Assembly (NCBI RefSeq): GCF_051195215.1
Contig: NZ_JBNAZM010000003.1
Coordinates: 62,001-126,000, forward strand
DNA length: 64,000 nt
DNA from: Arhodomonas sp051195215
GTDB lineage: Bacteria > Pseudomonadota > Gammaproteobacteria > Nitrococcales > Nitrococcaceae
Reading direction: 5' to 3'
Shown here piece after piece: positions 26,004 through 34,215 of this stretch. Positions within the stretch are counted from its first letter, which is position 1. Each line of letters starts with the position of its first letter. The notes under the pieces were generated by a model that did not search any database, had not been told where the DNA came from, and saw only the letters and a list, made by a program, of their open reading frames with translations. Made by a program: the position numbers and the translations under genes.

Positions 26004-27575
26004 TCAGGCCGCCACCCACGCCCGGGCAAGATCCAAGTAGTTGGACATGTGGGGCGCCACCCCGCGCACACGCTGTGCCACCGGGCGCAGGGCATTGGGG
26101 AAATAGGTAATCACCGCCGGCACCTCCTCGTTGAGGATGGTGGCGAGCCGGGTGGCGAGCTCGGAGCGCTTACCCGCGTCCGCCTCGGCCTCGAAGGCTT
26201 CCAGCAGCCGGTCGAACTCGTCATTCTTCCAGTGCGGCGCGTTCCACTCGGCATCGCTGCGGAACGCGGAGGCGAGGATCTGCCCCGCCGTTGGCCGCGC
26301 CGTCCACTCGGTGAGTCCCATGGTCACCTCGGTCCAGTGACCGTAGTAGACGTTCAGCGGCTCCACGTTGAGCGTCAGGCGGATGCCCACGTCGGCGAGC
26401 ATCTGCTGGGCGAATACCGCGTATTGCGGCAGCTCGGCGAAGCGCCCGGTGTACAGGGGTACCTCGAAGCCATCGGGGTGCCCCGCCTCGGCGAGCAGCC
26501 GCTTCGCCGCCGCCACGTCCCGCTCGCGCTGGGGGATATCCACCGACTCCGGGTAGATGGGCGCGATGGGATGATCGTTGCCGAGCTGCGCGCGGCCGCC
26601 GAGGAGATTGTCCACCATGGCGGGGCGATTCATGGCGAGAGCCACTGCCTGACGCACGCGCACGTCGTCGAACGGTGGCTGATCGGTGCGCATGGTGAGC
26701 TGCCGGGTCATCGCCGATGGCGTGGTGAGCACCTCCACGCCCCCCGACTCCAGCAGCGGTTTGGCGTCCACCGGCCCCACCAGCAGCATCATGTCCACCT
26801 CGCCGCCCTCCAGGGCCAGGACCTGGGGCTGGGCCGAGCCGTAAATGGCACACTCCACCCGATCCAGGTAAGGCTTCGGTGCATCCCAGTAGTCCGGGTT
26901 GCGCTCGAAGGTGGCGGACTCCTGGGGTTTGTAGTCGATCAGCCGGAACGGCCCCGTGCCCACCGGGTTGGCGGCGAAATCGCCGGCATAGTCCGCCGGC
27001 AGGATGATGGCGTTATAGGTCTGCGTGTAATACGGGAAGCTGCCCACCGCGCGGTCCAGCTCGAAAATCACGCGGTAGTCACCGTCGGCGTTCACGCCCT
27101 CGGGCTTCAAGAACGGCAGCTGGGCAGCGGCCGCCGTGGGATCGTCCGGGTCCACCAGGCGGCGGAACGTGGCGACCACGTCCGCGGCAGTCATCTCCCG
27201 GCCGTCGTGAAAACGCACGCCGCGGCGCAGCTCGAAGACCCAGCGCTGCCCGCCCTGCTCCGGGTGCCAGTCAGTGGCGAGCACCGGACGCAGGGAGAGA
27301 TCCTCCTCCGCCCAGACGAGATACTCGCCCACCTGCTGGATAAGGGCGATACCGCCGCCGGTGCTCACCTTCAAGGGGTCGATGGTCTTCAGCGAGGGCA
27401 AGGCGACCCGCAGGGTTCCGCCGCGCCGGGGCTGCCCCTCGGCGGCCCGCAACACGTTGGGCCACAGACCACTGGTACCGGCAGCGACGCCGGCAGCACC
27501 CACGGCCTGTACCAAGCGTCGACGCCGACGGTCGACGACGGGGCGCCCGGTTGCGGTGCGATTGTCCTGGGTCAC
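26004..27575 (-). CDS. family 5 ABC substrate-binding protein with Tat-type signal
   Basis: This is a 523-residue protein. The N-terminus has a twin-arginine-like run (VDRRRRRLVQAVGAAGVAAG), so export is probably by Tat. The family 5 peptide/nickel binding signatures are GGTLRVALPSLKTIDPLKV and FELRRGVRFHDGREMTAADV. The mature domain is of normal length. The ligand may be a peptide, opine or glycan fragment and cannot be read from sequence. The GTG start has GAGGAAG 6 nt upstream. It heads the importer operon; palindromic element B lies immediately upstream. Confidence 0.9.
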   Translation of the reverse strand: MTQDNRTATGRPVVDRRRRRLVQAVGAAGVAAGTSGLWPNVLRAAEGQPRRGGTLRVALPSLKTIDPLKVSTGGGIALIQQVGEYLVWAEEDLSLRPVLATDWHPEQGGQRWVFELRRGVRFHDGREMTAADVVATFRRLVDPDDPTAAAAQLPFLKPEGVNADGDYRVIFELDRAVGSFPYYTQTYNAIILPADYAGDFAANPVGTGPFRLIDYKPQESATFERNPDYWDAPKPYLDRVECAIYGSAQPQVLALEGGEVDMMLLVGPVDAKPLLESGGVEVLTTPSAMTRQLTMRTDQPPFDDVRVRQAVALAMNRPAMVDNLLGGRAQLGNDHPIAPIYPESVDIPQRERDVAAAKRLLAEAGHPDGFEVPLYTGRFAELPQYAVFAQQMLADVGIRLTLNVEPLNVYYGHWTEVTMGLTEWTARPTAGQILASAFRSDAEWNAPHWKNDEFDRLLEAFEAEADAGKRSELATRLATILNEEVPAVITYFPNALRPVAQRVRGVAPHMSNYLDLARAWVAA

Positions 27576-27616
27576 GACGACTTCCTCGCTATCCTGAAGA
27601 TTTTTGCCCGATCTTA

Positions 27617-27954
27617 CTAACCTTTTCGAAAGTATTGCCAGGTCTCAGCGCCACTGCGCGGTGTCTCGGCAAGGCGCGGGAGCGCCGGCGTGGCGAGGCT
27701 CACGTCAAGCGAGCGCAACGCCGCCGAGGCGCCGCGCAGTGGCGCCCTGCGGGTGGCCGTGTGCGCCGTTGTGGACAGCGTTGCTCGTCGCTCATGTAGG
27801 CCTTGCTACACGTCGCTCCTCGCGCCACTGACCATCGAGGCGAGTGACTCGGGAAATCGCAAGCCCGTTGTGGCGGCATACCCACGAAGGCCTGTCGAAG
27901 CGAACAACGGCGCACACGGCCACTGAGACCTGGCAATACTTTCGAAAAGGTTAG
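27617..27954. mobile_element. palindromic element B (32-bp perfect terminal inverted repeats, two arms)
   Basis: The ends 27617-27648 and 27923-27954 are perfect 32-bp inverted repeats (outer sequence CTAACCTTTTCGAAAG). Two arms abut this stem with almost no gap. Arm 1 has 14 perfect pairs between 27648-27661 and 27732-27745, and encloses the core hairpin at 27687-27723 shared with element A. Arm 2 has 20 perfect pairs between 27753-27772 and 27904-27923. The predicted fold is a three-way junction. No transposase or convincing gene lies inside, and the flanking bases show no clear target duplication. It could be a MITE-like element or a structured RNA unit. Confidence 0.75.
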
Positions 27955-28170
27955 CACCAATCTTCTCAGAGGTATTGTCATGTGTCAGCCGCATGTCGCG
28001 TCGCGCCATACGCCACTCATGCGCTTTTCGATTCCCATCGTGACCCTTCGTGCGCTTGGCGTCTTGGTGATTGGTCCCGTCACTCGAGCCGCTTGGCGGC
28101 GGCGCCGGCGTTACGTACGCTTTCGGCGATTTCCGATTGGATCGCCGCGTACCAAGGAGCCCGCCCCATC
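27955..28170. other. spacer between palindromic element B and xthA
   Basis: Together with element B this makes a stretch of nearly 600 bp without a gene. The 216 bp here have no open frame with a binding site. An in-frame extension of xthA runs back to 27982 but lacks family similarity. The xthA promoter should be in this segment; I could not identify convincing -35/-10 boxes. Confidence 0.4.
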
Positions 28171-28938
28171 ATGAAACTCGCCTCGTGGAACGTGAACTCG
28201 CTGAAGGTCCGCCTGCCCCAGGTTCTGCAATGGCTCGAGCAGGCCCAACCGGACATCCTCGGCCTGCAGGAAACCAAGCTCACCGACGAGAACTTTCCCG
28301 CCGAGGCCATTCGCGAAGCGGGTTACGAGGTGGTCTACGCCGGCCAGAAGACCTATAACGGCGTCGCCGTGGTCGCGCGCACACCGCCGTCCGACGTCGT
28401 CACCGACATCCCGGGCCTCCAGGACCCTCAACGTCGCGTGCTCGCTGCCACGGTGGGCGAGACACGCTTCGTCAACCTGTACGTGCCCAACGGCAAGGCG
28501 GTGGGCGACGAGAAATACCACTACAAGCTCGACTGGCTCGCGCGGTTGCGGGACTGGCTCGCCGCCGAGCTCGAGCGTCACCCGCGCCTGGCAGTGGTGG
28601 GGGATTTCAACATCGCCCCGGAGGATCGCGACGTCCACGACCCCGAGGAATGGCACGAGAAGATCCTGTGCTCGACGCCGGAACGCGAGGCGCTGCAGGC
28701 GCTCGTCGCGCTGGGGCTCAGCGACAGCTTCCGGCGCTTCGACCAGCCCGAGAAAACGTTCTCATGGTGGGACTACCGCATGAACAACTTCCGGCGTAAC
28801 CGCGGCCTGCGCATCGACCTGCTGCTGACCTCGCCCACGCTGACCGAGAGGCTGAGCGCCAGCTACGTCGACCGTGAACCGCGCACGTGGGAGCGCCCTT
28901 CGGATCACGCCCCGGTCGTGGCGGAGTTCACAACGTAA
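28171..28938 (+). CDS. xthA: exodeoxyribonuclease III
   Basis: This is a 255-residue EEP-family nuclease. The motifs in order are ASWNVNSLKVRL (metal site), LGLQETKLTDE (catalytic Glu), VVGDFNIAPEDRDVHDP (Asp/Asn pair), FSWWDYRMNNFRRNRGLRID and ERPSDHAPVVAEF (final Asp-His). It repairs abasic sites and removes 3' blocks. The start at ATG 28171 matches the family N-terminus (MKLASWN), with AAGGAG upstream. The gene stands alone. Confidence 0.95.
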   Translation: MKLASWNVNSLKVRLPQVLQWLEQAQPDILGLQETKLTDENFPAEAIREAGYEVVYAGQKTYNGVAVVARTPPSDVVTDIPGLQDPQRRVLAATVGETRFVNLYVPNGKAVGDEKYHYKLDWLARLRDWLAAELERHPRLAVVGDFNIAPEDRDVHDPEEWHEKILCSTPEREALQALVALGLSDSFRRFDQPEKTFSWWDYRMNNFRRNRGLRIDLLLTSPTLTERLSASYVDREPRTWERPSDHAPVVAEFTT

Positions 28939-29087
28939 TCAACCGGTTGCCGGCAGCCGCTTCGTGCCGATCAAAATGCCACCGTCGTGTGACCCCGACC
29001 GCCGTCCGCAGCGATGGACCGCTGGCATACTCCGCGCGCTTCGCGGGGGTCAATGACGAGGCACCTTCGGGCACGAAGAGGTCAACA

Positions 29088-29918
29088 ATGACGCTAGGCA
29101 CTATCGCGCACCAAGGGGTTCGAATCCTATTGGTATCCATGCTGATCGCCGGCTGCGGCGGTGGGGGCGGCGGCAGCAGCACGCCGACGGACGACGGTAC
29201 CAATGCCGAATCGAACGACGCCGGAACGCAAGCGCAATCCCCTGAGGACACCGATACCACTGCACCCGACGACGGGACGGACGACTCGGAAGACGGGCCC
29301 GGATCCGAGTCCGAGAGTGAACCGGAATCCGGAAACGATACCGGCTCCGGAAGTGATTCCGGCTCCGGAAGTGATTCCGGCTCCGGGAGTGATTCCGGCT
29401 CCGGGAGTGATTCCGGCTCCGGGAGTGATTCCGGCTCCGGGAGTGACTCCGGCTCCGGGAGTGACTCCGGCTCCGGGAGTGACTCCGGCTCCGGGACTGA
29501 CTCCGACGCCGGGACTGACTCCGACGCCGGGACTGACTCCGACGCCGGGACTGACTCCGACGCCGGGACTGACTCCGACGCCGAGACTGACTCCGACGCC
29601 GGAAGCGAATCCGGCACCGGGTCCGGTTCGCAGACGGAACCGGACACCACGACTGAGGACGTGAGTGTCAGTTGGAGCGCGCCCACGCAGCGCACGGATG
29701 GCTCGCAACTGGCAATGAGCGAGCTCGGCGGCTATCGGCTGTTCTACGGAACGAGCCCGGGTGACTACGAGCACTCCGTGCGTATCGATGACCCGTATCA
29801 GCGGTCGTATACCATAGAGGCGCTCGATGCCGGGCAGTATTACATCGCCATACGGACTTACGATGCCAAGGGCCGGAAGAGCCCGCTGTCGAAAGTGCTG
29901 CAGGTAACCATCGAATAG
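29088..29918 (+). CDS. repeat-rich lipoprotein with C-terminal fibronectin type III domain
   Basis: This is a 276-residue protein. The lipoprotein signal has its lipobox at LIAGC, followed by a poly-glycine run. A long acidic Ser/Asp/Gly spacer follows, made of about eight GSGSDS units and then about six GTDSDA units, and the last 85 residues form a fibronectin type III-like domain (VSVSWSAPTQRTDGSQL, GYRLFYGTSPGDY, YYIAIRTYDAKGRKSPLS). The layout suggests a surface domain held away from the outer membrane by a disordered stalk. The ATG at 29088 gives a proper signal; the frame is open further upstream without similarity. Its partner is unknown. Confidence 0.85.
   Translation: MTLGTIAHQGVRILLVSMLIAGCGGGGGGSSTPTDDGTNAESNDAGTQAQSPEDTDTTAPDDGTDDSEDGPGSESESEPESGNDTGSGSDSGSGSDSGSGSDSGSGSDSGSGSDSGSGSDSGSGSDSGSGSDSGSGTDSDAGTDSDAGTDSDAGTDSDAGTDSDAETDSDAGSESGTGSGSQTEPDTTTEDVSVSWSAPTQRTDGSQLAMSELGGYRLFYGTSPGDYEHSVRIDDPYQRSYTIEALDAGQYYIAIRTYDAKGRKSPLSKVLQVTIE
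29339..29610 (+). repeat. in-frame 18-bp tandem repeats encoding a Ser/Asp/Gly stalk
   Basis: There are about eight units of an 18-bp repeat (core GGCTCCGGGAGTGA), grading into about six units with core GCCGGGACTGACTCC. Neighbouring units share the same synonymous variants, as expected from slippage. The unit length is a multiple of three, so copy changes alter stalk length without breaking the frame. Confidence 0.85.
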
Positions 29919-29971
29919 ACGGTGGCGGTCGTGATGGCCGGCGCTGACAGCGCCGGCCACACCCGTGAAAC

Positions 29972-30328
29972 TCAGCCGAACAGCCAGTTCCCGACATCCG
30001 GCACGGGCTCGCGCCGGTCCAGCCACTGCATACCCTTCACGCAGCGCACGATCAGCCAGACCACGGTGAACAGCAGCACCAGCCATCCGATGAGGATCGG
30101 CGTGGTGACCGAGCCGATCACGGAATAGAGCAACCCGATCCAGAAGGTGCGAATCTGCCAGGTGTAATGGCTGCGCAGCCAATCGGACGCCTCGCTGCGG
30201 TAGATGTAGGCCATGATCACGCCGATGAGCCCGGTCACCCCGGCGACGATCGCGACCAGGTAGAGGATGTAGATGACCCGGACATAGCCGGTATCACCCT
30301 CGCGCACTCGTTCGCTGACCTCGTTCAT
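29972..30328 (-). CDS. small membrane protein, DUF4870-like
   Basis: This is a 118-residue protein with three membrane segments (VIYILYLVAIVAGVTGLIGV, TFWIGLLYSVIGSVTTPILI, LVLLFTVVWLIVRC). The charged start MNEVSERVREGD and the mid-segment RSEASDWLRSHYTWQIRTFW fit DUF4870-type proteins, whose function is unknown. The C-terminal tail holds GMQWLDRREPVPD. It converges on the repeat lipoprotein gene 53 bp away and stands alone. Confidence 0.78.
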   Translation of the reverse strand: MNEVSERVREGDTGYVRVIYILYLVAIVAGVTGLIGVIMAYIYRSEASDWLRSHYTWQIRTFWIGLLYSVIGSVTTPILIGWLVLLFTVVWLIVRCVKGMQWLDRREPVPDVGNWLFG

Positions 30329-30431
30329 GCCCGCTCCCTGTCCGCAGTGTCTAATGCGAGCGCCAGTATGACGCGATGCACGGCACAGACAAGTACACTA
30401 CGCCCGGCACTCACGCTGCTGGGAGATCCCC

Positions 30432-31898
30432 GTGCAATACGACGACCTGCGCGACTTCATCGCCAAGCTGGAGGCGGACGGCGAGCTCAAGCGCATCCGC
30501 CGGCCGGTGGACCCGAACCTGGAGATGACCGAAGTCTGCGACCGCACGCTGCGCCGCAGCGGACCCGCCCTGCTGTTCGAATCCCCGGTCGGTCACGACA
30601 CACCCGTGCTCGGTAACCTGTTCGGCACACCGTACCGGGTGGCGCTGGGCATGGGAGCAGACGATACCGAGGCGCTGCGTGAGATCGGTCGTCTGCTCGC
30701 CTTTCTCAAAGAGCCCGATCCGCCCCGGGGCATGCGCGAAGCCTGGCAGAGCCTGCCCATCTTCAAGAAGGTGCTCGACATGGCACCCAAGAAGGTACGG
30801 CGGGCCGCGTGCCAGGAGGTGGTGCTCGAAGGCGACGACGTGGACCTCTCCCGCCTGCCCATCCAGACCTGCTGGCCGGGGGACGCCGGGCCGCTGATCA
30901 CCTGGGCGCTGGTGACCACCCGCGGGCCACACAAGGAGCGCCAGAACCTGGGCATCTATCGCCAGCAGGTAATCGGGCGCAACCGGGTGATCATGCGCTG
31001 GCTCTCCCACCGCGGCGGTGCGCTCGACTTCCAGGAGTGGCAGCAGGCACATCCCGGTGAGCCCTTCCCCATCGCCGTGAGCCTGGGCGCCGACCCGGCG
31101 ACCATTCTAGGCGCGGTCACACCGGTACCGGACAGCCTCTCGGAATACGCTTTCGCCGGCCTGCTGCGCGGCCGACGCACGGAGCTGGCGCGCTGCCTGG
31201 GCTCGGAACTGCAGGTACCGGCAAGCGCGGAATACGTACTCGAAGGCCACATCCACCCGGACGACACCGCGCCCGAGGGTCCCTTCGGCGACCATACCGG
31301 CTACTACAACGAGGTGGAGACCTTCCCCGTCTTTACCATCGAGCGCATCACGCACCGTCGCGACCCCATCTATCACAGCACCTACACGGGCCGCCCGCCG
31401 GATGAGCCGGCGGTGCTCGGTCTCGCGCTGAACGAGGTTTTCGTGCCGCTGCTGCAGAAGCAGTTCCCGGAAATCGTCGACTTCTACTTGCCGCCGGAAG
31501 GGTGCAGCTACCGCATGGCGGTGGTGAGCATGAACAAACAGTACCCCGGCCACGCCAAGCGCGTGATGTTCGGCGTGTGGTCGTTCCTGCGACAGTTCAT
31601 GTACACCAAGTTCGTCGTGGTGGTGGACGACGACGTCAACGCCCGCGACTGGCAGGACGTCATCTGGGCAATGACCACCCGCATGGACCCGGCGCGGGAC
31701 ACGGTGCTCGTGGAGAACACACCCATCGACTATCTGGATTTCGCCTCACCCGTCTCCGGCCTCGGCTCGAAAATGGGCATGGACGCCACCAGCAAGTGGC
31801 CCGGCGAGACCGAACGCGAATGGGGTCGCCCCATCCGCATGGACGATGACGTGCGCTCACGGGTGGATGCGTATTGGGACGAGCTCGGGATCGACTGA
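30432..31898 (+). CDS. ubiD: 4-hydroxy-3-polyprenylbenzoate decarboxylase
   Basis: This is a 488-residue UbiD-family prenylated-FMN decarboxylase of ubiquinone synthesis. Family blocks visible are YDDLRDFIAKLEADGELKRI at the N-terminus, APEGPFGDHTGYYNEVETFP, IYHSTYTGRPPDEPAVLG and LGSKMGMDATSKWPGETERE. The length matches E. coli UbiD. The GTG start has a GGGAG site. The prenyltransferase UbiX that makes its cofactor is not in the window. A ferredoxin reductase gene lies 1.2 kb downstream, which recalls the ubiD-fre pairing of enterics. Confidence 0.95.
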   Translation: MQYDDLRDFIAKLEADGELKRIRRPVDPNLEMTEVCDRTLRRSGPALLFESPVGHDTPVLGNLFGTPYRVALGMGADDTEALREIGRLLAFLKEPDPPRGMREAWQSLPIFKKVLDMAPKKVRRAACQEVVLEGDDVDLSRLPIQTCWPGDAGPLITWALVTTRGPHKERQNLGIYRQQVIGRNRVIMRWLSHRGGALDFQEWQQAHPGEPFPIAVSLGADPATILGAVTPVPDSLSEYAFAGLLRGRRTELARCLGSELQVPASAEYVLEGHIHPDDTAPEGPFGDHTGYYNEVETFPVFTIERITHRRDPIYHSTYTGRPPDEPAVLGLALNEVFVPLLQKQFPEIVDFYLPPEGCSYRMAVVSMNKQYPGHAKRVMFGVWSFLRQFMYTKFVVVVDDDVNARDWQDVIWAMTTRMDPARDTVLVENTPIDYLDFASPVSGLGSKMGMDATSKWPGETEREWGRPIRMDDDVRSRVDAYWDELGID

Positions 31899-31900
31899 TC

Positions 31901-31935
31901 GGGTTTCGGGTTTCGGGTTTCGGGTTTCGGGTTTC
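31901..31935. repeat. five tandem copies of GGGTTTC
   Basis: Five perfect head-to-tail copies of the heptamer GGGTTTC begin 2 bp after the ubiD stop, with a partial GG after them. The array is intergenic and not part of a hairpin. Arrays of such heptamers vary in copy number between strains by slippage in many proteobacteria. Confidence 0.9.
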
Positions 31936-32044
31936 GGACAATGTAACGCAATTGCAGGAAGCGGGTCGTTGAGGTTTTTGCAATGTCCCCTACAATTCTT
32001 CGTGCATCAATGTATTGAAGCGAAAACAGATAGGGACATCGACG

Positions 32045-32917
32045 ATGAAAACACGCTTTGCCTCATCGGGGCTCTTTTGCGCTTCATTGCTGCTGTCTGC
32101 TTGCACGGCACTGCCGCCAGCGACTGAAGAGCCGGACTCACTCGCCGCCGAAGTCTGTGAAGTCACCCGCCAACGGCTTGCCTCGGCACAGCCGGAAACG
32201 CCGGCAACGCAGGCGCTGGCAACCCGGATCGACACGAATTGCGAACAGCTTGGCCGGGCCTATGCCGAGGCGTTGCGCGATGCCGCGCTGGCGGGCGGGG
32301 CGTCTTCGGCGCCACCCCTTCGCAGCCCCCAGGATCCGGACGACGTCGTGCGGCGGGGGGAACGAATCCGGATAGTGCTTTGGACCAATGCGAACACCGT
32401 CGAGCGCTTCTATTCCGGTGAAACGGGAAGCACCCCTTCAGGTAAACCGGTGGTATGGGTATCACTGGCACCCGAGCTAAAACAATGGTGCTCGAGTCTC
32501 GATTGGAACCCGTCCACGCCCGAACGACTGGCCGCCGGTTATCAACGGATCTCTCAGCGACTCGGGCTACCGCCCTATTCACTGAACAATCGCGTCGTCG
32601 CGTTGTGGGTGAAGCCCGATCGGCTACTGCGTCCCTGCGCGGACCCGGGAACCGAGGATGATTCCTGCAGCTCGGACTTTCCTGCCAGCATCGACGTCCC
32701 GGATCTGACTCGGGAGGCCTATGCCACCTGGTTCGCCGACAATGTCGGCTACGCCTACAGTGCGGGCGGTGCGCCCTGGACCCGTTACGGCTGGACGTAT
32801 GACTGGGCCAACGATACCGAAGACGCACCCTATGGGATCACCGAGTTCATGCTCGCCCCCGATACCGACTACGAGATAGCGGGCAGGTACAAGGCGGAAG
32901 ACTACTGCACGATGTGA
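32045..32917 (+). CDS. lipoprotein of unknown function
   Basis: This is a 290-residue protein. The start at ATG 32045 gives a lipoprotein signal with lipobox LLLSACTA. The mature protein has IRIVLWTNANTVERFYSGET and YATWFADNVGYAYSAGGAPW, six or more cysteines including CSSLDWNP, CADPGTEDDSC and a C-terminal YKAEDYC, so disulfides are likely. I recognise no family. It stands alone between ubiD and a hairpin. Tryptophan- and tyrosine-rich patches suggest an extracellular binding role, but this is a guess. Confidence 0.72.
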   Translation: MKTRFASSGLFCASLLLSACTALPPATEEPDSLAAEVCEVTRQRLASAQPETPATQALATRIDTNCEQLGRAYAEALRDAALAGGASSAPPLRSPQDPDDVVRRGERIRIVLWTNANTVERFYSGETGSTPSGKPVVWVSLAPELKQWCSSLDWNPSTPERLAAGYQRISQRLGLPPYSLNNRVVALWVKPDRLLRPCADPGTEDDSCSSDFPASIDVPDLTREAYATWFADNVGYAYSAGGAPWTRYGWTYDWANDTEDAPYGITEFMLAPDTDYEIAGRYKAEDYCTM

Positions 32918-32974
32918 CCCACCGGATCGTTGTGGGAGCGTCGAGGGTGGCGGCGGGGTGAATACGGTTGAATG

Positions 32975-33007
32975 AAGGTGGACTGCGCTAGCGCAACGTC
33001 CACCCTT
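32975..33007. terminator. strong intergenic hairpin, possible bidirectional terminator or palindromic repeat
   Basis: The outer stem AAGGTGGAC pairs with GTCCACCCTT (one extra C on the 3' side), and the inner stem uses the palindrome TGCGCTAGCGCA, with a short bulge between. It lies between two convergent genes, which fits a bidirectional terminator. No T-run follows, so it could equally be a dispersed palindromic repeat. Confidence 0.5.
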
Positions 33008-33105
33008 CTAGAGGGTCATGTCGTCAACGCGCCGCGTTTGGCGATCGCAGTGACGAACTCCGAATTCACCTATGAACCTTTCGACTTCGTACTTCGAAGC
33101 CGATC

Positions 33106-34140
33106 TCAGCTCTCCGGTTCCTCAGGGTCCACCGCGTAATCAAATGAGTCGTAATACAGATTCGCCGGATCCAGACCATGCTTTTCGAAGTCACGCTGAG
33201 CCGCCGCGATCATGCCGGGCGGGCCGCTCATGTAGACCTCGAAACCGGCGAGATTGGGATGATCCTGGAGCACGATGTTGTGCACCAGCCCGATGTGGCC
33301 TTCCCACTCATCGTCCGGTTCGGGCTCGGAGAGCACTGGCGTGTAGCGAAAGCCCTCGTGCTCGGCGGCCCACCGGCGCGGTAGCTCGTCGAGGTACAGA
33401 TCCCGCCGAGCCCGGGCCCCCCAGTAAAGATGAATGGGCCGGTTGAGGCCCACGTGAAAGGCGTGCTCGATCATGCCTTTCAGCGGCGCGAATCCCGTGC
33501 CCCCACCGATCATGAGGATCGGGCGGGTGGAATCCTCGCGCAGGAAGAAACTCCCGAACGGCCCCTCGAACCGCAGCAGCGCACGCTCCTTGAGCTCGTC
33601 GAATACGTAACCGGTGAAGCGCCCGTCCGGCACGTGACGCACGTGCAATTCCAGCAATTCGTCGTCATGGGGCGGATTGGCGAGCGAGAAGCTCCGCCGG
33701 CGCCCGCCGCGGAGCAGGAAATCCAGGTACTGCCCCGGCAGGAACTGCAGCCGTTCATTACCCGGCGTGCGCAGCCACAGCCGACGGACATCGTGGGCGA
33801 GCTCGTCCACACGCTCCACACGGCACGGAAGCTTGCGCGGCTGGATGTCCTCCGCCGAGCGCACTTCACGTACCTCGATGGCGAGATCGCTGACCGCGCG
33901 GGCCTGGCAGAACAACGCCTGGCCCACGGCTTCCTCCGCCTCGGACAGCGCCGGCGGCCGGCTACCGTCGGGATAGGCGATTTCACCCTCGACCACTTTG
34001 CCCATGCAGGTGCCGCAAGTGCCACCACGGCAACTGTAAGGCAAGATGAGGCCGTGACGCAGCGCCGCAGCGAGCACCGGCTCGTCGTCCTCCACAGTGA
34101 ACTCGTGATGCGTGTTCTCGATGCGAACTCGATGACTCAT
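33106..34140 (-). CDS. ferredoxin-NAD(P)H reductase, CDP-6-deoxyglucoseen reductase-like
   Basis: This is a 344-residue protein with three modules. The N-terminal plant-type [2Fe-2S] domain has SCRGGTCGTCMG (C-x4-C-x2-C) and the fourth cysteine in ALFCQARA. An FAD domain follows with RSFSLANPP. The NAD-binding domain has MIGGGTGFAPLKGMIEH and MSGPPGMI. It moves electrons from NAD(P)H through flavin to the iron-sulfur centre. Such proteins sit near ubiD in many proteobacteria and may reduce flavin for ubiquinone genes; the true acceptor here is unknown. Confidence 0.9.
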   Translation of the reverse strand: MSHRVRIENTHHEFTVEDDEPVLAAALRHGLILPYSCRGGTCGTCMGKVVEGEIAYPDGSRPPALSEAEEAVGQALFCQARAVSDLAIEVREVRSAEDIQPRKLPCRVERVDELAHDVRRLWLRTPGNERLQFLPGQYLDFLLRGGRRRSFSLANPPHDDELLELHVRHVPDGRFTGYVFDELKERALLRFEGPFGSFFLREDSTRPILMIGGGTGFAPLKGMIEHAFHVGLNRPIHLYWGARARRDLYLDELPRRWAAEHEGFRYTPVLSEPEPDDEWEGHIGLVHNIVLQDHPNLAGFEVYMSGPPGMIAAAQRDFEKHGLDPANLYYDSFDYAVDPEEPES

Positions 34141-34215
34141 CGCGCTTCCTGCGTGGATACCATAATGGGGGTCGGCGCATTGTCGCCGACACGCGCGTCA
34201 AGTTGAAAGCGCAAA

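Noticed and set aside
27690..27926. Small open frames in elements A and B that share the start MARLTSSERNAA
   Set aside because: The similarity comes from the shared nucleotide hairpin core; the frames diverge at once outside it and lack binding sites.
29115..29127. GGTTCGAATCC, a tRNA T-arm-like sequence
   Set aside because: It lies inside the signal-peptide coding part of the lipoprotein, the T-stem pairs poorly, and no acceptor, D or anticodon arms can be built around it.
29339..29610. Regular repeats that could suggest a CRISPR array
   Set aside because: The units are contiguous, in frame and have no unique spacers; they encode a protein stalk.
29127..30182. Long antisense frame with Gly-Ala-Gly-Val repeats
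   Set aside because: It is a shadow of the 18-bp repeats in the lipoprotein gene on the other strand and has no independent start signal or similarity.
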